A stretch of 64,000 nt of DNA from Trichopria drosophilae (lineage: Eukaryota > Arthropoda > Insecta > Hymenoptera > Diapriidae): NCBI GenBank assembly GCA_030407085.1, contig CM059582.1, positions 212,433,001-212,497,000 on the forward strand, given 5' to 3'. Made by a program: the position numbers and the translations under genes. Position 1 is the first letter of the stretch. The number at the start of each line of letters is the position of its first letter. Under the pieces are notes generated by a model, which was given only the letters and a program-made list of their open reading frames with translations, ran no database searches and was not told where the DNA came from. This document shows, one piece after another, positions 23,423 to 34,813 of this stretch.

Positions 23423-25295
23423 CCCTGTGCGTCTCAGTGGGACAGACGTCGGCCCACTTACATTTACATAGATTTTGTTTTTCTCGTGAAATTTAAGACC
23501 CATTTTGATCAAATCTTTTTCTGTTATTTATATAGACCCTAATAATTAGTAAAAAAAAATGTTTCCCCCGTTATTGCTAATGATATAATTGTTATTAACA
23601 AAACAAGTTAAAAATATGAGTTTTTTCTCGAATTAATGCAGTTTTAAGAAAACCTCCCAGTATTTTTTTCTGAAAATTTTTTCATAGAGATTTTTTGTAT
23701 CGCTAACGAATACGGGGTTAGTTTTATGAAATTCAGAATGGCTGATCTGAAATGGCGGATAAAAATTTTAAATATAACTGTATTTGGACGAAATTTGATA
23801 TTCGAGTGTTTTCGGGGTCGCTGATTATTAGATTTACGAAATTCAAAATGGCAGCAAAAATTTTAAATGTAACTCGAGAAAAAATTGATGAAGTATTTAA
23901 TTCGGATTACACATTGGAAAAGAGGCTATACGGAGAAAAATGACTCCGCTGGATTAGCTGATTCACATCAGCTAAAATTTTCGGCTGGAATTGCCGAAAA
24001 TATATCCAATTTTAGCTGTTTTGATTCCGCTAATGTAGCCTTAACCCTACTCAATTCGCGCTTAGCTCTAAATTTCCGCTACATTAGCAGATTTGTTCCG
24101 TTAAATTTGCGGACTTTTTCAGTAAATTTAGCTGAAATTATCGGCTGTCCCTACGGAATTCCAACAGCTGTCCCTATAGGATAAAATTGGTAGAATCTGC
24201 GGATTTTTCGGCTGATTTTGCTGATTATTTTGCTGATTATTTTTCTCCGTGTAAGGGCTGGGATTCGCTACTTCATAGAATCTTCCAGGGCATCCAAGAC
24301 TCACCACGTAGAAGTTCCTCAGTCCGATTGTAAGTCCCTTTTCTATTTTTTTTTTAGTTTTTGAGTTTTTAAATTTTAAAATTTTGAATATAATAATACT
24401 AAGATTTATTTATTTATGATATGCAATAAAACAGTTTTTTTAAATCTCAAGTACAACGGAAATTGAAAACTTTACACATGCATTGTGTTCTATATTCATT
24501 AATTTTAGTGCTTCATTGAGCACATCTCCTTCGCATTTTATTCGGTAACATTATAGATAAGTGTTCTGCATTTGCTTGTCGTTTTTCTAGCGAAACTTGA
24601 GGTTTCCAACAACTCATTCCTCTTCTTAAAGATTTTCGACATTTTTTTATGGATATAGTATTTGCTAATAATTCATTTATGACCATTAATCTAAATTGTT
24701 TCAATTTCCTGTGTTTTTCCTTATAATAAATACTTATAAACAATCGGCGAATGATGACATATTAGAAATATTTATTATATATATGTGGCATACAATTAGC
24801 TTCAATTTTTACATAATCCTTCACACATATATTTTTCTACGCGGGTACCATCGCATTTACGATCAGCTCCAAGCAATACCGCATCAGCAATACCGGATAT
24901 CGTTCAAATAGTGTAATATTTTACAATGTGCACATGTTATATTAGATTTGAGATTTTTAAAACTAATTCGGATACTTAATCAGCCGCAATAAAAATCTTC
25001 GACTAACAAATTTTGTCCGAATAGAATTACATCTTAAATTTTTGTCTGCCATATTGAATCTGCAATTTTGAATTTCCAAAAAATAACTTCGGATTCATAC
25101 TCAGCGACTCCAAAAACGCCCGAATAATAAATTTTGTCCAAATAGTATTATATTTTAAATTTTTTCCGCTATATTGAATGCGCCATTTTGAATTTCACAA
25201 ATTTAACCTCGGATTCGTAATCAGCGACCCCAAAAAACCCCAAGTAACAATTTTCAGCTAAATTGGACAAAAGGAAAAATGAGTGACTCAATGGG
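23423..25295. mobile_element. Possible TTAA-flanked non-autonomous element
   Basis: TTAA lies at 23419-23422 and 25296-25299, and both ends begin with CCC on the inside (CCCTGTGCG and, inverted, CCCATTGAG). Units of the ~121-bp ATGGCGGAT repeat sit near both ends in opposite orientation, as in the clearer element at 59.0-60.2 kb. The terminal repeats themselves are poor, so the call is tentative. Confidence 0.35.
23928..24252. mobile_element. ~320-bp MITE with ACGGAGAAAAAT ends
   Basis: Ends ACGGAGAAAAATGA and TTATTTTTCTCCGT are inverted copies. The interior is rich in GCTGA/TCAGC motifs. Non-coding. Its ends resemble the CACGGAGAGACT ends of the MITE at 60.24 kb. Confidence 0.65.
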
Positions 25296-25299
25296 TTAA

Positions 25300-26627
25300 T
25301 TTATTTCTGTAAAATATTTCTAGTACATTCCATACTCGAAATGCCAGGAATTGCTTCAAAAATTTTAAACATGCATGAAGCGGGATGAACTTTAGAGCTG
25401 AAAATAATAACAACATATGTCATTACGAGAAATGATTCAAATTCATAATACGGTTATTCGCACTTGTTTTTAATCATTATCGATTTCTTTTTGCTCATAA
25501 ATCTAGTATGCAGAATCTTTTGTGAATTAAAAAATGTATTTTTAAGATCGTTTCAACATCACATTTGAGAAAAGATTGCTTACGTTTTCGTAGAAATTCA
25601 GAAGCTGCAAAATTTTCATTTTCAAGCTATGCTTCAAGCAGATCTTAGTTTTGTGTGAGCTCATAGGCGGCAATGTTGGACTTTTTATTTCTATGAAGGT
25701 GTTTCCGAAATTGTGGGCCAGTTGAATGCTTACAATGTATGTTGTCATTGTAAATAAATAAATAAATTTGTATGTAATTTTATTTCAAATTTGTACACTA
25801 ATTTGAAATATATGAAATGAATGTATGCTCTTATCTAAATAGTCTTCATTTATGATAAACATTTCCTTATCTTTTCTTAAACAGCTCTTTTTATTTAATT
25901 TAAAACTGTATCCAAAACAATTACATATATCAGTTTTATCATCACCATTTCAAGGATTGAAAATTCTTTTCTTTATTATGTGATCAGGTAAAATAAGTTC
26001 ACCAGTTGATAACGATCGCCGAATAGGGGATCCAGGTATCGCGCTCTGTAATTTTTCATTTTATCAAATAAAATATGTGTGCCGGGTCTTAAAAGGGTAG
26101 TCGCGAAAACTGTCGAAGTCGAGGTCTTCCGCTCCATAGTTTTTTTTATCTATTAGTTATAATACTTTGGTCGCACTTAGATGTAATTTCAAGGTCAAAT
26201 AATGTACTCGGATTTGTATATATCTATTGGAGATACCTGTAAACAAGGGTACTACACGAGTATGCTACGCAATGGAAAGTCTAGGATTCATGTAAACGGC
26301 AACATTATAACAAACAAAACATGTCCAAGAAATTCTAAGGATTTATACGTTCTTAATTTACATGAAGTTTACATTTTCATAAATATGATATTACACATGG
26401 CATTTTTTTATCAACTATTGTATATTAGCAAAAATGAGTGAAATCCCACAAAAAACACTTCTTGTAAAAAAAACTCGCCAAGTTCTTATTAGTAAAACAT
26501 AATTACCACAAAAATGCTATAAGAGTTAAATTATGTACAATTATAAAGCTATATTCTTATTCTACAAAAAGCAGTGAAATCATGTAATAAGACCAAGTTC
26601 TTTCTAATGAAAAAAACTATTGATTAA
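25300..26627. other. AT-rich region without recognised genes
   Basis: Apart from a single foldback arm (about 25430-25560) I see no coding or repeat structure. The 79-codon ORF at 26202 has no recognisable motif. Confidence 0.4.
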
Positions 26628-26775
26628 TGCAATATACAATAATTTGGAAAGAAAATTACACTTTAATACCTTCTTATCTCACGCTTTATCTATATAAATT
26701 AATTAGTTTTTCTTTTATATGTAATCATTCGTTGATTACTTTTTTTTTTAATTTTATTTTATATACATATATTTA

Positions 26776-26882
26776 GGTCGCGGACAAGTAGAATGTACTA
26801 CTTTTGCGTACAAATGTAGTGGGCTAACCCCCACAACCATATGTAAAAATATACCTAAATAAATATTATTATTATTATTATT
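26776..26882 (+). repeat. Retroposon 3' tail ending in (ATT)n
   Basis: A segment from TTTAGGTCGCGGACAAGTAG to TACCTAAATAAATATTATT, followed by an ATT microsatellite, has the look of a LINE or SINE 3' end. An identical copy lies at 52235-52343 because the whole block is duplicated. Confidence 0.55.
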
Positions 26883-27146
26883 TTGACATATGAAATTCAT
26901 AAATTTTCGTAATTTCAATTTCCTCTAAACACGTTGCTTAGAATTTTGTTTCGGCTATGACACAAATAAATAATGGTTAGATCGTAAATGTTTATTTTAA
27001 TTATTATTACATTATAACTGTATAGAAAAGATAATTCTGTGGTACATCGAGGGAACAAGCATTACGGAAGATGACGAATACAGCCAGTACATACTTTTGC
27101 GCGTCGGTCAGCACACATTTTGCGCTTGCATTTCAAACAAAACATG

Positions 27147-27886
27147 GAAGTAATAATAATATGGTAACACATTGTCTAAACTAGTAGTATTGAATACATA
27201 ATTTTCCAAAGTTATAAAAATATTGCCACAGTTTTTCGCTTCTTATTTATCCGCCAATTAAAGAAGAATTAAAAACATTTTGGCAATATCTTCCTAACTG
27301 AAGAAATTTATTTATTTAATACAACTGTAATATACAACTATATAAATAAAAGTACAGAAAAAATGTTTCAGTTTTATTTAACGTCATATTCGTCAAAACA
27401 AGTTACATAAAATACCTTCAGTTAGGTTAAAAGTATATTTAAAAAATAAAAAATTCCTTTAAAAAATATACAATAAATAATTTGAATAGCATTTAAGAAA
27501 TTACAATAAATTCATAATAATGAAAATAAAAAAAAAAAAATAAAAAAAGCATCTGCGAGTACGCGAACTGCAGAAGTTATATTTATCAGTCGAGCGCTTT
27601 AACCACTCGGCTACTATAACCCTTTTCGAGCCCTGGTAGAAATTTTGCCCAGGATCTGGACAGACCGGACCAGGTATGCCTGCGTCTCTGGAAAGGCTCT
27701 GGTCAGGAAATGTAACGAAATGGCCGACCAGGTACCTGGTCAGGGTAAACTGAAACAGGGCATACTGTGCAGGGCCTGCACAGAACTTACAGGAAGACCT
27801 GTCCAAGATATATTTTGCGAGAACATATATAGATATATATATATATGTATATATACGGTCCACTCGCGTTAAGGTTAGGTTGGTAG
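27147..27886. mobile_element. 740-bp insertion copied from the foldback element
   Basis: Nearly identical to 53514-54248. It starts inside the foldback element's centre and ends inside the MITE that sits in the foldback's right arm, so it is not a whole element. It is flanked by 61-bp direct repeats (27086-27146 and 27887-27947). The tRNA-like segment at about 27550-27622 (minus strand) is part of it. Confidence 0.8.
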
Positions 27887-28005
27887 AGTACATACTTTTG
27901 CGCGTCGGTCAGCACACATTTTGCGCTTGCATTTCAAACAAAACATGTTCGTTTTTTTATCTTGATCGTAGTCACACAATTGACATCTTTTTCTTTTAGG
28001 CAAAG
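27887..28005 (-). pseudogene. piggyBac transposase C-terminal Cys-rich domain, remnant
   Basis: The minus strand encodes KRKRCQLCDYDQDKKTN, then MFCLKCKRKMCADRRAKVC, a paired-Cys pattern like the zinc-binding C-terminal domain of piggyBac transposases, which helps them bind their own ends. Only this last ~40-residue part survives. Upstream the frame runs into the end of the foldback element at 28006, and downstream it is cut by the 740-bp insertion's flanking duplication. Confidence 0.65.
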
Positions 28006-28900
28006 CACGAAGTAAGAAGTAAGGAGACCGAACGCTGGAGAGCGCTGTCAGCGGTGAGTAGCGCAACACGTACTTTACCTGCTCCGTACATATTGAGCTA
28101 TTTTTTAATAATTTTCTACGTTTTTTTTATCCTGGAAAGTTTTGGTGAGGTGCGGCCCCGCAGCGGCTCGTGATTTTACACAAAAATGTGGTCCTGTCAA
28201 TCAATTTGAACCGTGGAGGTGCATTTCATTCACAGTGAATTCTCAGTGAAAACTTTAAGAACTGTTGAAGTGCCACGTAAGTACACTGTGACATCACCAT
28301 CAGTGTTCAAAATCCCAACGACTGCATGGAAATTGCACTACTTCTGTCACCGTGATTTATTGTCGACACCGCTGAATTTTTTATTCGAACTCTACGGCAC
28401 ATTGGTAATTTTTGCTATCTCAGAGAATTTGGAGATTCCAAACATATTTTCTGTAGTCTAATTTCTATGAGAGTGTCGTCACCGCGCAGACTATAGATGC
28501 ATTACAGAATTGTCACATGGTGATTAAAGGTGTTAGTTGTAAACAATACTTAATGGCAGATACGAGTGGACTTCGGGAACACTGACACTGTTGCACGATT
28601 TGTTTACATCACACATATACTCCAAGATTTCTCGTGGCATTTCGTTCTATTCTAAATCTGGCTATTTCATATACGTCAAATTTAGACATGTAATAATTTG
28701 TGTTTAAACAGCTGTGGCGCGCTCGGATAATCTTTAACTTAAATTATTTAACTTGTTGAGTGTTTTTTACACATTAGAACCCTAATTGGGATGCGCGAAT
28801 TCTGTAATTGTGATTTATATTAGTGTATTTTGTAGCGAAGTTCGTCTTATTTATTAGATTTACTCAATTCGTTTTCCATCATACCGATTATAACTGTCAT

Positions 28901-29249
28901 ATGTCATCGTCTGATTCATCGCCCGATATTCCCAACTTGCGGGGGCGTCCGAACAAAGCTTCCTCATGGCGTAAAACTAAAACCAATTCTTGTACGCCAA
29001 TCACTTCATTTTATAACATAAAAAGAAAACGTTCGTCGCAACAAATTTTTAATAACGCGCGCGAGGGTGTTCATGTTTGTACACCGTCCGATTTATCGTA
29101 CAACTCGGAAGGCTCGGAATTGGATCAGACTGTCATAAGTCCTCTAAGAAAGAGGCAATTTAGGTGTTCTTCTTCGCAGCTAAGCACTCACACCTCTGAA
29201 TCTGACAACACGAATAGGGACAGCGGAAAACTGGACGAGATTATACATA
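28901..29249 (+). pseudogene. LINE-A ORF1, 5' part
   Basis: ATG 28901 opens a Ser-rich, low-complexity N-terminus (MSSSDSSPDIPNLRGRPNKA) that becomes helical near SGKLDEIIH, where the CMC element interrupts it. An upstream in-frame start is possible but weaker. Joined to 47812 after deleting the CMC element and one TA, the frame continues without a break, in a segment that looks like a coiled coil. ORF1 products of LINEs bind the element RNA. Confidence 0.75.
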
Positions 29250-29555
29250 CACTGATAGAAATTTCCGCACTCAGCGCTTAGACGCTCTCCTTACCTACGG
29301 CTATGAAGGGTGTTCGAGGCAATGCGCCTCGACTCTCTATACTCATCGGTTAGAAACTCACAGGGCTACGCTAAGACCGATGATCCAATCGCAGCGCTCG
29401 GATTTTCACAGCTCAGAGGTGTGAAAATCGAGACGCAGCGCTATGACTTGGATCTAAACGTATCGGCGTGGTTCTCAGAAGGTGGCGCTGGGACCTCTAA
29501 GCCCGCGTATTCATATTACATATAACCTGTTATATTTACATTAAGACCGTATCTT

Positions 29556-29619
29556 GTGTTCGAGTTAAAGAAAATTATAGCCAAAAAGGAATTTCCATTC
29601 GCCATCGTCGCATATTTAG
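29556..29619 (+). other. Possible 5' exon of a CMC element gene
   Basis: A short open stretch (ELKKIIAKKEFPFAIVAY) ends at a consensus donor TTTAG/GTAAGTTT 370 bp inside the left terminus. It could be a leader exon for the accessory gene. There is no direct support beyond the donor. Confidence 0.25.
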
Positions 29620-30716
29620 GTAAGTTTTATGAAATCTTATATACTAATGCTAATTTCAAGATGTTTCATCTCCGGATTGTCACGGCTTATATTATTCTTT
29701 ATAAATGCTTTTCTATGCACTTTTCTACGCACGTGCGTTGCGTTAATATTATTTACAAAAAGTACCAATGAATTATGAATTCTAAGTGTTTAGTGTACAT
29801 ATAAGTATTTATGTTTTGTTTTGTTTTGTTTTGGTTAGTTAACGTTTAAGGGTAACCTTGAAAATCTAAAATTAACGTCTTTTTATATTTTTTTGTCAAC
29901 TCAATGAAAATCGAAATGTGTACATTTTCAGGACACATTATAACCAAAGAAATATGTACAATTATTCATTTTTTTCTGTAAGAGGTACCGACAAAATCAG
30001 TTTATATATGAGAACTATCAATTTGATATTCACAGTTATACAGAGTGTACACAGTATGTCATATAGCAACCAATGTTTAAGGCTACGTTTTTTGTTCAAT
30101 ATTTATAATTATTTATTTCTTAACTTATTCACGTCAGGTTATTATTTACAACATATACAAATAATCAAATAAGACTGTACTCTGCCAAGGTTTAGTTATC
30201 ATCAATGCCATAATTAACATAAGTTTTCGTTTATTTGGACATACCTTCTATGAAATTCATCGCATAACCAGCTCTTGAGTTATACCAGACTTTCGTAAAC
30301 GTAAAAAAAATATAATATGCTGTGTTTAACACAGTGAAAAGTTACCATAAAAATTTTAAGATATTGGGTTCCGACGACACAATATTTCCTGATTGATTGA
30401 TACCGTTTATTTATTGCCCTAGACAAAGCGGTCCGTGGGCAAACGAATACATTACATTACATAATATCGTGTGAAATAATCACTCGCTCGTTCCGTTGAG
30501 CAAAAAAATATTTTACAAAATAATTATTACAACTATAGATAATAACAACAAAAGTTATAAACTATGAGAATAGAAGCTATCGCTCGCATACATTTAAAGT
30601 TCGCAGATCGCACACCGTGACAAATATTATCTGTAATAACGAATATAAGTTTGAGATATGTACTATGAATAAAGAAGACACTATTAAGGAAAAAAAGGTT
30701 CGATTTTGGATATGAG

Positions 30717-33650
30717 TTACGATTGACGCAGATAACGCAATAAGGCGAGTTTAAAAGTCGCTAGTGAGGGTGATTGTCGAACGTGAGCCGGCAGGATGTT
30801 CCATAAATTTATTGCAGAGATCCAGAAGGAGTTCTGGAAACAATCGGTGTGACAAGTTGGTAGATAAAAAGGTAGTGTGTTATGCCGAGACGATTTTCGC
30901 ACACCATCAGGTAGGGCGACAAAACTGCTCCTAAGATAGGAGGGTTGAGACGATGTTAAAATCTGATAGGTTAATGTACCAAGGAAATACTTCTGACGTC
31001 CCTCAATACTTAACCAATTTGCCTTTCGCCAAAAGGGTGAGAGATTTTGATCACGTCTGAGCTGGTAGATGTAACGGATAGCAGAATTTAAAAGACGACG
31101 CAATTTCGTGCGAAGGTATCTTGTCATATCTGCATATACAAGACATGCAAAATCAATGTGAGGTAAGATCAGTGCATTGGCAAGCATGAGTTTTATTTGA
31201 GTTGGCAGAATTGAACCACGGAATCGTAATCTATACAGTGTAAAATGAACTTTGGAGCTAATAGACGAAATATGGCGATTCCAGGTGAGGTCGGATGACA
31301 AATAAACACCTAAGTTTCTAACTTCACTCACATATTGTATACGGTGTCCAGCTATAATCAATGGAGGTATGGTATTTAGCTGTAACTTAGCCAAGTTTTG
31401 ACTGGTACCCAGGATGATTGCTTTAGTCTTCTTAATGTTAAGTGTAAGTCCACAAGCTTGTGACCAACGGTAAAAAGTTTCGATGACAGCATTCAATGAT
31501 TTGACAGTTTGTTGAATACGACTAATAGGCGTCGAGAGATAAAATTGCGTGTCGTCAGCAAACACTATAGACGTATCGCGGCAGTGCAGTAGACGAGGGA
31601 ACAAGGTATTAAAAACGATGATAAATAATATCGGGCCAAGACTAGTCCCTTGCGGAACACCAGTAGTGGTGAAAAGTTCCTTAGCATATACGCCATCGAG
31701 ACCCCTAATAGTTTGGGAACGTCCAGTTAAATAAGAGTGGATCCAGATTATGGCCTGATCATTAAAACCTATTTGGCGAAGGCAGTATAATATCAATGGG
31801 TGATTTAGAGAATCAAAGGCTTTAGAAATATCGAATAATACTAGAATGGTGACTTGGCCGAGTTCAACCGCTCGCCGCACATCATCCAACAGTTTAATAA
31901 GTGCCGTTTGGACACTATGGTACCTCCGAAAACCACACTGTCTGGGGTGCAGAAGGTTGTTGGATTCAAGATAAGTAACTACCCTTTGAGTAATCAGAGC
32001 GTCCAAGAGTTTTGCAATATGTGGAGGATTCGCAATTGGGCGAGTTTCGCCAGGTGTGAGTGGTGTAGCAATCTTATTCAGAGGGATAATATACGATATT
32101 TTCCACAGATCTGGATAGATACCGTCAGATAACGATATGTTGAAGATAGTGGTGAGCGGTATGATGATGCTGGGAATGATTCGTTGAAGATGAATCAGTT
32201 GCAATCTATCCGGACTGAGACCTTTGGATTTAGAGAAGGAGTTTGAGATAATACGTTGCACTTCATACGGTTGAATTTCTGAAAAGCTGAAGGAGGGCAT
32301 ATTGGGATCGATGGAAATCTGAAGAATTTGACGGAGCTGGGAATCACTGCATACTTTATGTATCGATGCAACATTGCTATAGTGACTATTCAATTCGTCA
32401 GGAGAAAAATGTTGCAGGGAAGAATGCGAGGGAGAGGATGCGAGTCCAAATTTGCGGAGAAGTGCCCAGACCTTAGCTGGATCAGACTGATGTTGGAAGG
32501 CATTCTGGAGGTAATCGTCTTTAGCTTTACGTAATGAATGTTTAACCTCTCTCCGAAGTTGGCGATATTGTTCAAGGAGCCAGTTTGAGCCGGTACGCTT
32601 TGCCTTAGCGAATACTTGTTCCCTATGCTTAATTTGCTGTTTGATACTAACGGTGATCCAAGGTGCTGATGTTCTTTTAAGCAATCTTGTGACAATAGGA
32701 GCGTGCTTATCAAGAGCCTCAAAGATGCATCCATAAAATTTTTTTAATAGGTCTGACAAACTGGTTGTATGATATGTGGCACTATTGTAGAGTTCATGTA
32801 CGTTATAATGTAGATAGGAATTTAAATCTCGATTAAACTCTTCATTGTTACAATTTGAAAAATCACGGTAAGTAAAGGTTTTTTGTTTATGAGAAAAGGC
32901 ATCAATCTTGTAATCGATTTGGATTAGGTCATGACCAGCTGCAAAAGGCGCGGAAGATTGAGAATAATTCAGGACTTTGTCTTTGGAATCAACTATAAAC
33001 ACGTCTATTAAACTATGTGAATTTGTATGCATTACATGATGTGTGGGAGCGAAAGGGACTGAATAAAGCGAATAATCCTGGACGAAAATGCTAAGATAAT
33101 TAGCATTAAAATTATTAGCTAGTAGGTTGCAGTTCAAATCACCAGTAATTACAATATTTTTGTAAGTTGGTATGTATAGATTCAATTTATTTTTAAAGTC
33201 TACAAACATGCTTCCTTCCGGTCGACGATAAATTATTGCAAGTAGTAAATTTGTATTTTCCGGAAACTTTTCATTAATAATAAGGAAATCTGGGTCATTT
33301 ACTGACGAATTTTCGGAAGATTCAAGAACGACATAAGATATTGAATCATGTAAGTAACATGCTACACCACCACCTAGTACATAGTTATTTCTTCCTGAGG
33401 ACAAAATCGCTCTATCGCTGCGCACGAGGTTATAAGATTGAATTGTAACCGTTTGAGACGTTATATCTGGATTTAACCATGTTTCTGTAAGAGCTAATAT
33501 ATGAACACAAGAACTAGTGACTAATGCTTCAATTTGTGACAGGTGTGCTCGTAATGAATTGATGTTGGCATGGTAAATATGAACAAGACCAGATTCTGAA
33601 GTATTATTAACAACGCTTTTCGTAATTAATGGTGTGCGGTTAAGTGATTG
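30717..33650 (-). CDS. LINE-B ORF2: endonuclease and reverse transcriptase
   Basis: Nicks the target and copies element RNA there (target-primed reverse transcription). The frame is open for about 978 codons from a TGA at 33651-33653. The AP-type endonuclease shows an early NINSLRAHL segment, LTETWL (catalytic Glu), GDLNCNL, SLIDVF and AGHDL. The reverse transcriptase shows VLFDISKAFDSLNHPL, GVPQGTSLGPILF and FADDTQFY (catalytic Asp pair). No ATG precedes the endonuclease start in this frame; the same frame continues upstream of the TGA into the ORF1 end, so the TGA may be a mutated sense codon, or ORF2 may start by reinitiation. A GTG at 33425 is not a credible start because it would remove the LTETWL motif. 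Confidence 0.85.
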   Translation of the reverse strand, partial: QSLNRTPLITKSVVNNTSESGLVHIYHANINSLRAHLSQIEALVTSSCVHILALTETWLNPDITSQTVTIQSYNLVRSDRAILSSGRNNYVLGGGVACYLHDSISYVVLESSENSSVNDPDFLIINEKFPENTNLLLAIIYRRPEGSMFVDFKNKLNLYIPTYKNIVITGDLNCNLLANNFNANYLSIFVQDYSLYSVPFAPTHHVMHTNSHSLIDVFIVDSKDKVLNYSQSSAPFAAGHDLIQIDYKIDAFSHKQKTFTYRDFSNCNNEEFNRDLNSYLHYNVHELYNSATYHTTSLSDLLKKFYGCIFEALDKHAPIVTRLLKRTSAPWITVSIKQQIKHREQVFAKAKRTGSNWLLEQYRQLRREVKHSLRKAKDDYLQNAFQHQSDPAKVWALLRKFGLASSPSHSSLQHFSPDELNSHYSNVASIHKVCSDSQLRQILQISIDPNMPSFSFSEIQPYEVQRIISNSFSKSKGLSPDRLQLIHLQRIIPSIIIPLTTIFNISLSDGIYPDLWKISYIIPLNKIATPLTPGETRPIANPPHIAKLLDALITQRVVTYLESNNLLHPRQCGFRRYHSVQTALIKLLDDVRRAVELGQVTILVLFDISKAFDSLNHPLILYCLRQIGFNDQAIIWIHSYLTGRSQTIRGLDGVYAKELFTTTGVPQGTSLGPILFIIVFNTLFPRLLHCRDTSIVFADDTQFYLSTPISRIQQTVKSLNAVIETFYRWSQACGLTLNIKKTKAIILGTSQNLAKLQLNTIPPLIIAGHRIQYVSEVRNLGVYLSSDLTWNRHISSISSKVHFTLYRLRFRGSILPTQIKLMLANALILPHIDFACLVYADMTRYLRTKLRRLLNSAIRYIYQLRRDQNLSPFWRKANWLSIEGRQKYFLGTLTYQILTSSQPSYLRSSFVALPDGVRKSSRHNTLPFYLPTCHTDCFQNSFWISAINLWNILPAHVRQSPSLATFKLALLRYLRQS

Positions 33651-33682
33651 TCACTTGATATTGGCTACATCACGCTCGGTAA

Positions 33683-34813
33683 CTATGGGTATTTCTGGAG
33701 AACTGATATTACGGCGAAAAAAATACGACCATTGCGAGCCCAAACACGAGATCCTGGTACAGATTTAGCCGCTAATTTTGTCTTCCCTAGTAGTATGTAC
33801 ATCTGCCTTGTCAAAAATTCGTTCATATACACTATAGCAGTACTTCCAGGATACAGTTCTGGTAAAATTTCAGCTTGAGTAACCTTCCCAAATTTACGCT
33901 TGGCATCAATAATGTGGTTACGAATTTCTGACGAAACACATTGCACAATAATCGCAAATGTACTCATTGACGTGTCCGAAGCGGTTGACGTAATTTCCGT
34001 GGGTTTATTTAGTTTCCTGGTGCCGACAATGAATTTTTCCAAATGGTTTGCATTTACTTTCGCGAGAGATCGATTTACAATTTCAAGTAGAGGTAAATTG
34101 CAAGAAGTGGGGATACCAGTGATGATAAGTTCTGCACTTGTAGGCGCATATGCCCATACTTTTTTAAGGTCATTTATTTCAGAGCGCATCTCAGTTGCAA
34201 TCGCACCAACATGATCTGTCAAGCGAGTTAAGTTCATGTCACTCCTGAGAGACTGTTGCATAAAAAATGACATTCGTTCTTCTAAGGTCAGTGATTGCCA
34301 AGAGTCAGGCAAAGGGACCGAAGAGAGCTCCGAAAGCACATTCGCCGTGTTTATGTTGTTCATTGTATAATGTATTAGGGACCGTCGTATTGATAATGAG
34401 GAAGAGACAACAGACAAGATGGGCGATACGGAACTAAGAACTGTAGCCGCTGAATCGGGAGGGGAAGTTGAGAAGGTAGGGAGACTTACGGGTGAAACTG
34501 CGAGAGTAGTGGAAAATCCAAAATGTGGCACCAAACTAGTCGATGCTGAGGAGGAGGGCAGAGGGGAAAGAGGAGAAGGAGAAACAGATGACAGTTGGTC
34601 TAGCAAAGAACTAAATGACCGCGCACAACAGCACGTGTCCGGTTTATGCTTAATAAAATTGATGGCACACGAACGATGGAAAGCCGAACCGCACTCTGAG
34701 CACACGTATTTACTGCGTACAATTTGCTTACATCTAAAGCAGCTTAAGACTTGTCCCTCTTGATGATGAGGTGAGAGCTGATTTTGATGTACTCTTCGTG
34801 TGTTCCTAGGCAT
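33683..34813 (-). CDS. LINE-B ORF1 with PHD-type finger
   Basis: 376 codons from ATG at 34811-34813 (MPRNTRRVHQ); an upstream TTG extension is unlikely. Near the N-terminus, CFRCKQIVRSKYVCSECGS followed by FHRSC and TCC forms a Cys4-His-Cys3 pattern of the PHD type. A Ser/Pro-rich linker follows, then a basic C-terminal half with an ELIITGIP strand like the RNA-recognition part of other LINE ORF1 proteins. It ends 30 bp before the ORF2 region. Expected role: binding element RNA as a chaperone; the finger's partner is unknown. Confidence 0.75.
   Translation of the reverse strand: MPRNTRRVHQNQLSPHHQEGQVLSCFRCKQIVRSKYVCSECGSAFHRSCAINFIKHKPDTCCCARSFSSLLDQLSSVSPSPLSPLPSSSASTSLVPHFGFSTTLAVSPVSLPTFSTSPPDSAATVLSSVSPILSVVSSSLSIRRSLIHYTMNNINTANVLSELSSVPLPDSWQSLTLEERMSFFMQQSLRSDMNLTRLTDHVGAIATEMRSEINDLKKVWAYAPTSAELIITGIPTSCNLPLLEIVNRSLAKVNANHLEKFIVGTRKLNKPTEITSTASDTSMSTFAIIVQCVSSEIRNHIIDAKRKFGKVTQAEILPELYPGSTAIVYMNEFLTRQMYILLGKTKLAAKSVPGSRVWARNGRIFFAVISVLQKYP

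Larger units (their letters stand above)
26628..28033. repeat. Left copy of the ~609-bp direct repeat flanking LINE-A
   Basis: Matches 52086-52694 almost base for base, except that a 740-bp insertion plus a 61-bp duplication (27147-27947) splits it. Within it lie a retroposon tail, the piggyBac C-terminal remnant (minus strand) and the first 28 bp of the foldback element (28006-28033). LINE-A begins directly at 28034. The right copy begins directly after the LINE-A tail. This is the geometry of a target-site duplication. Confidence 0.85.

Noticed and set aside
26202..26441. 79-codon ORF
   Set aside because: No motif, AT-rich, no neighbours that suggest a gene.
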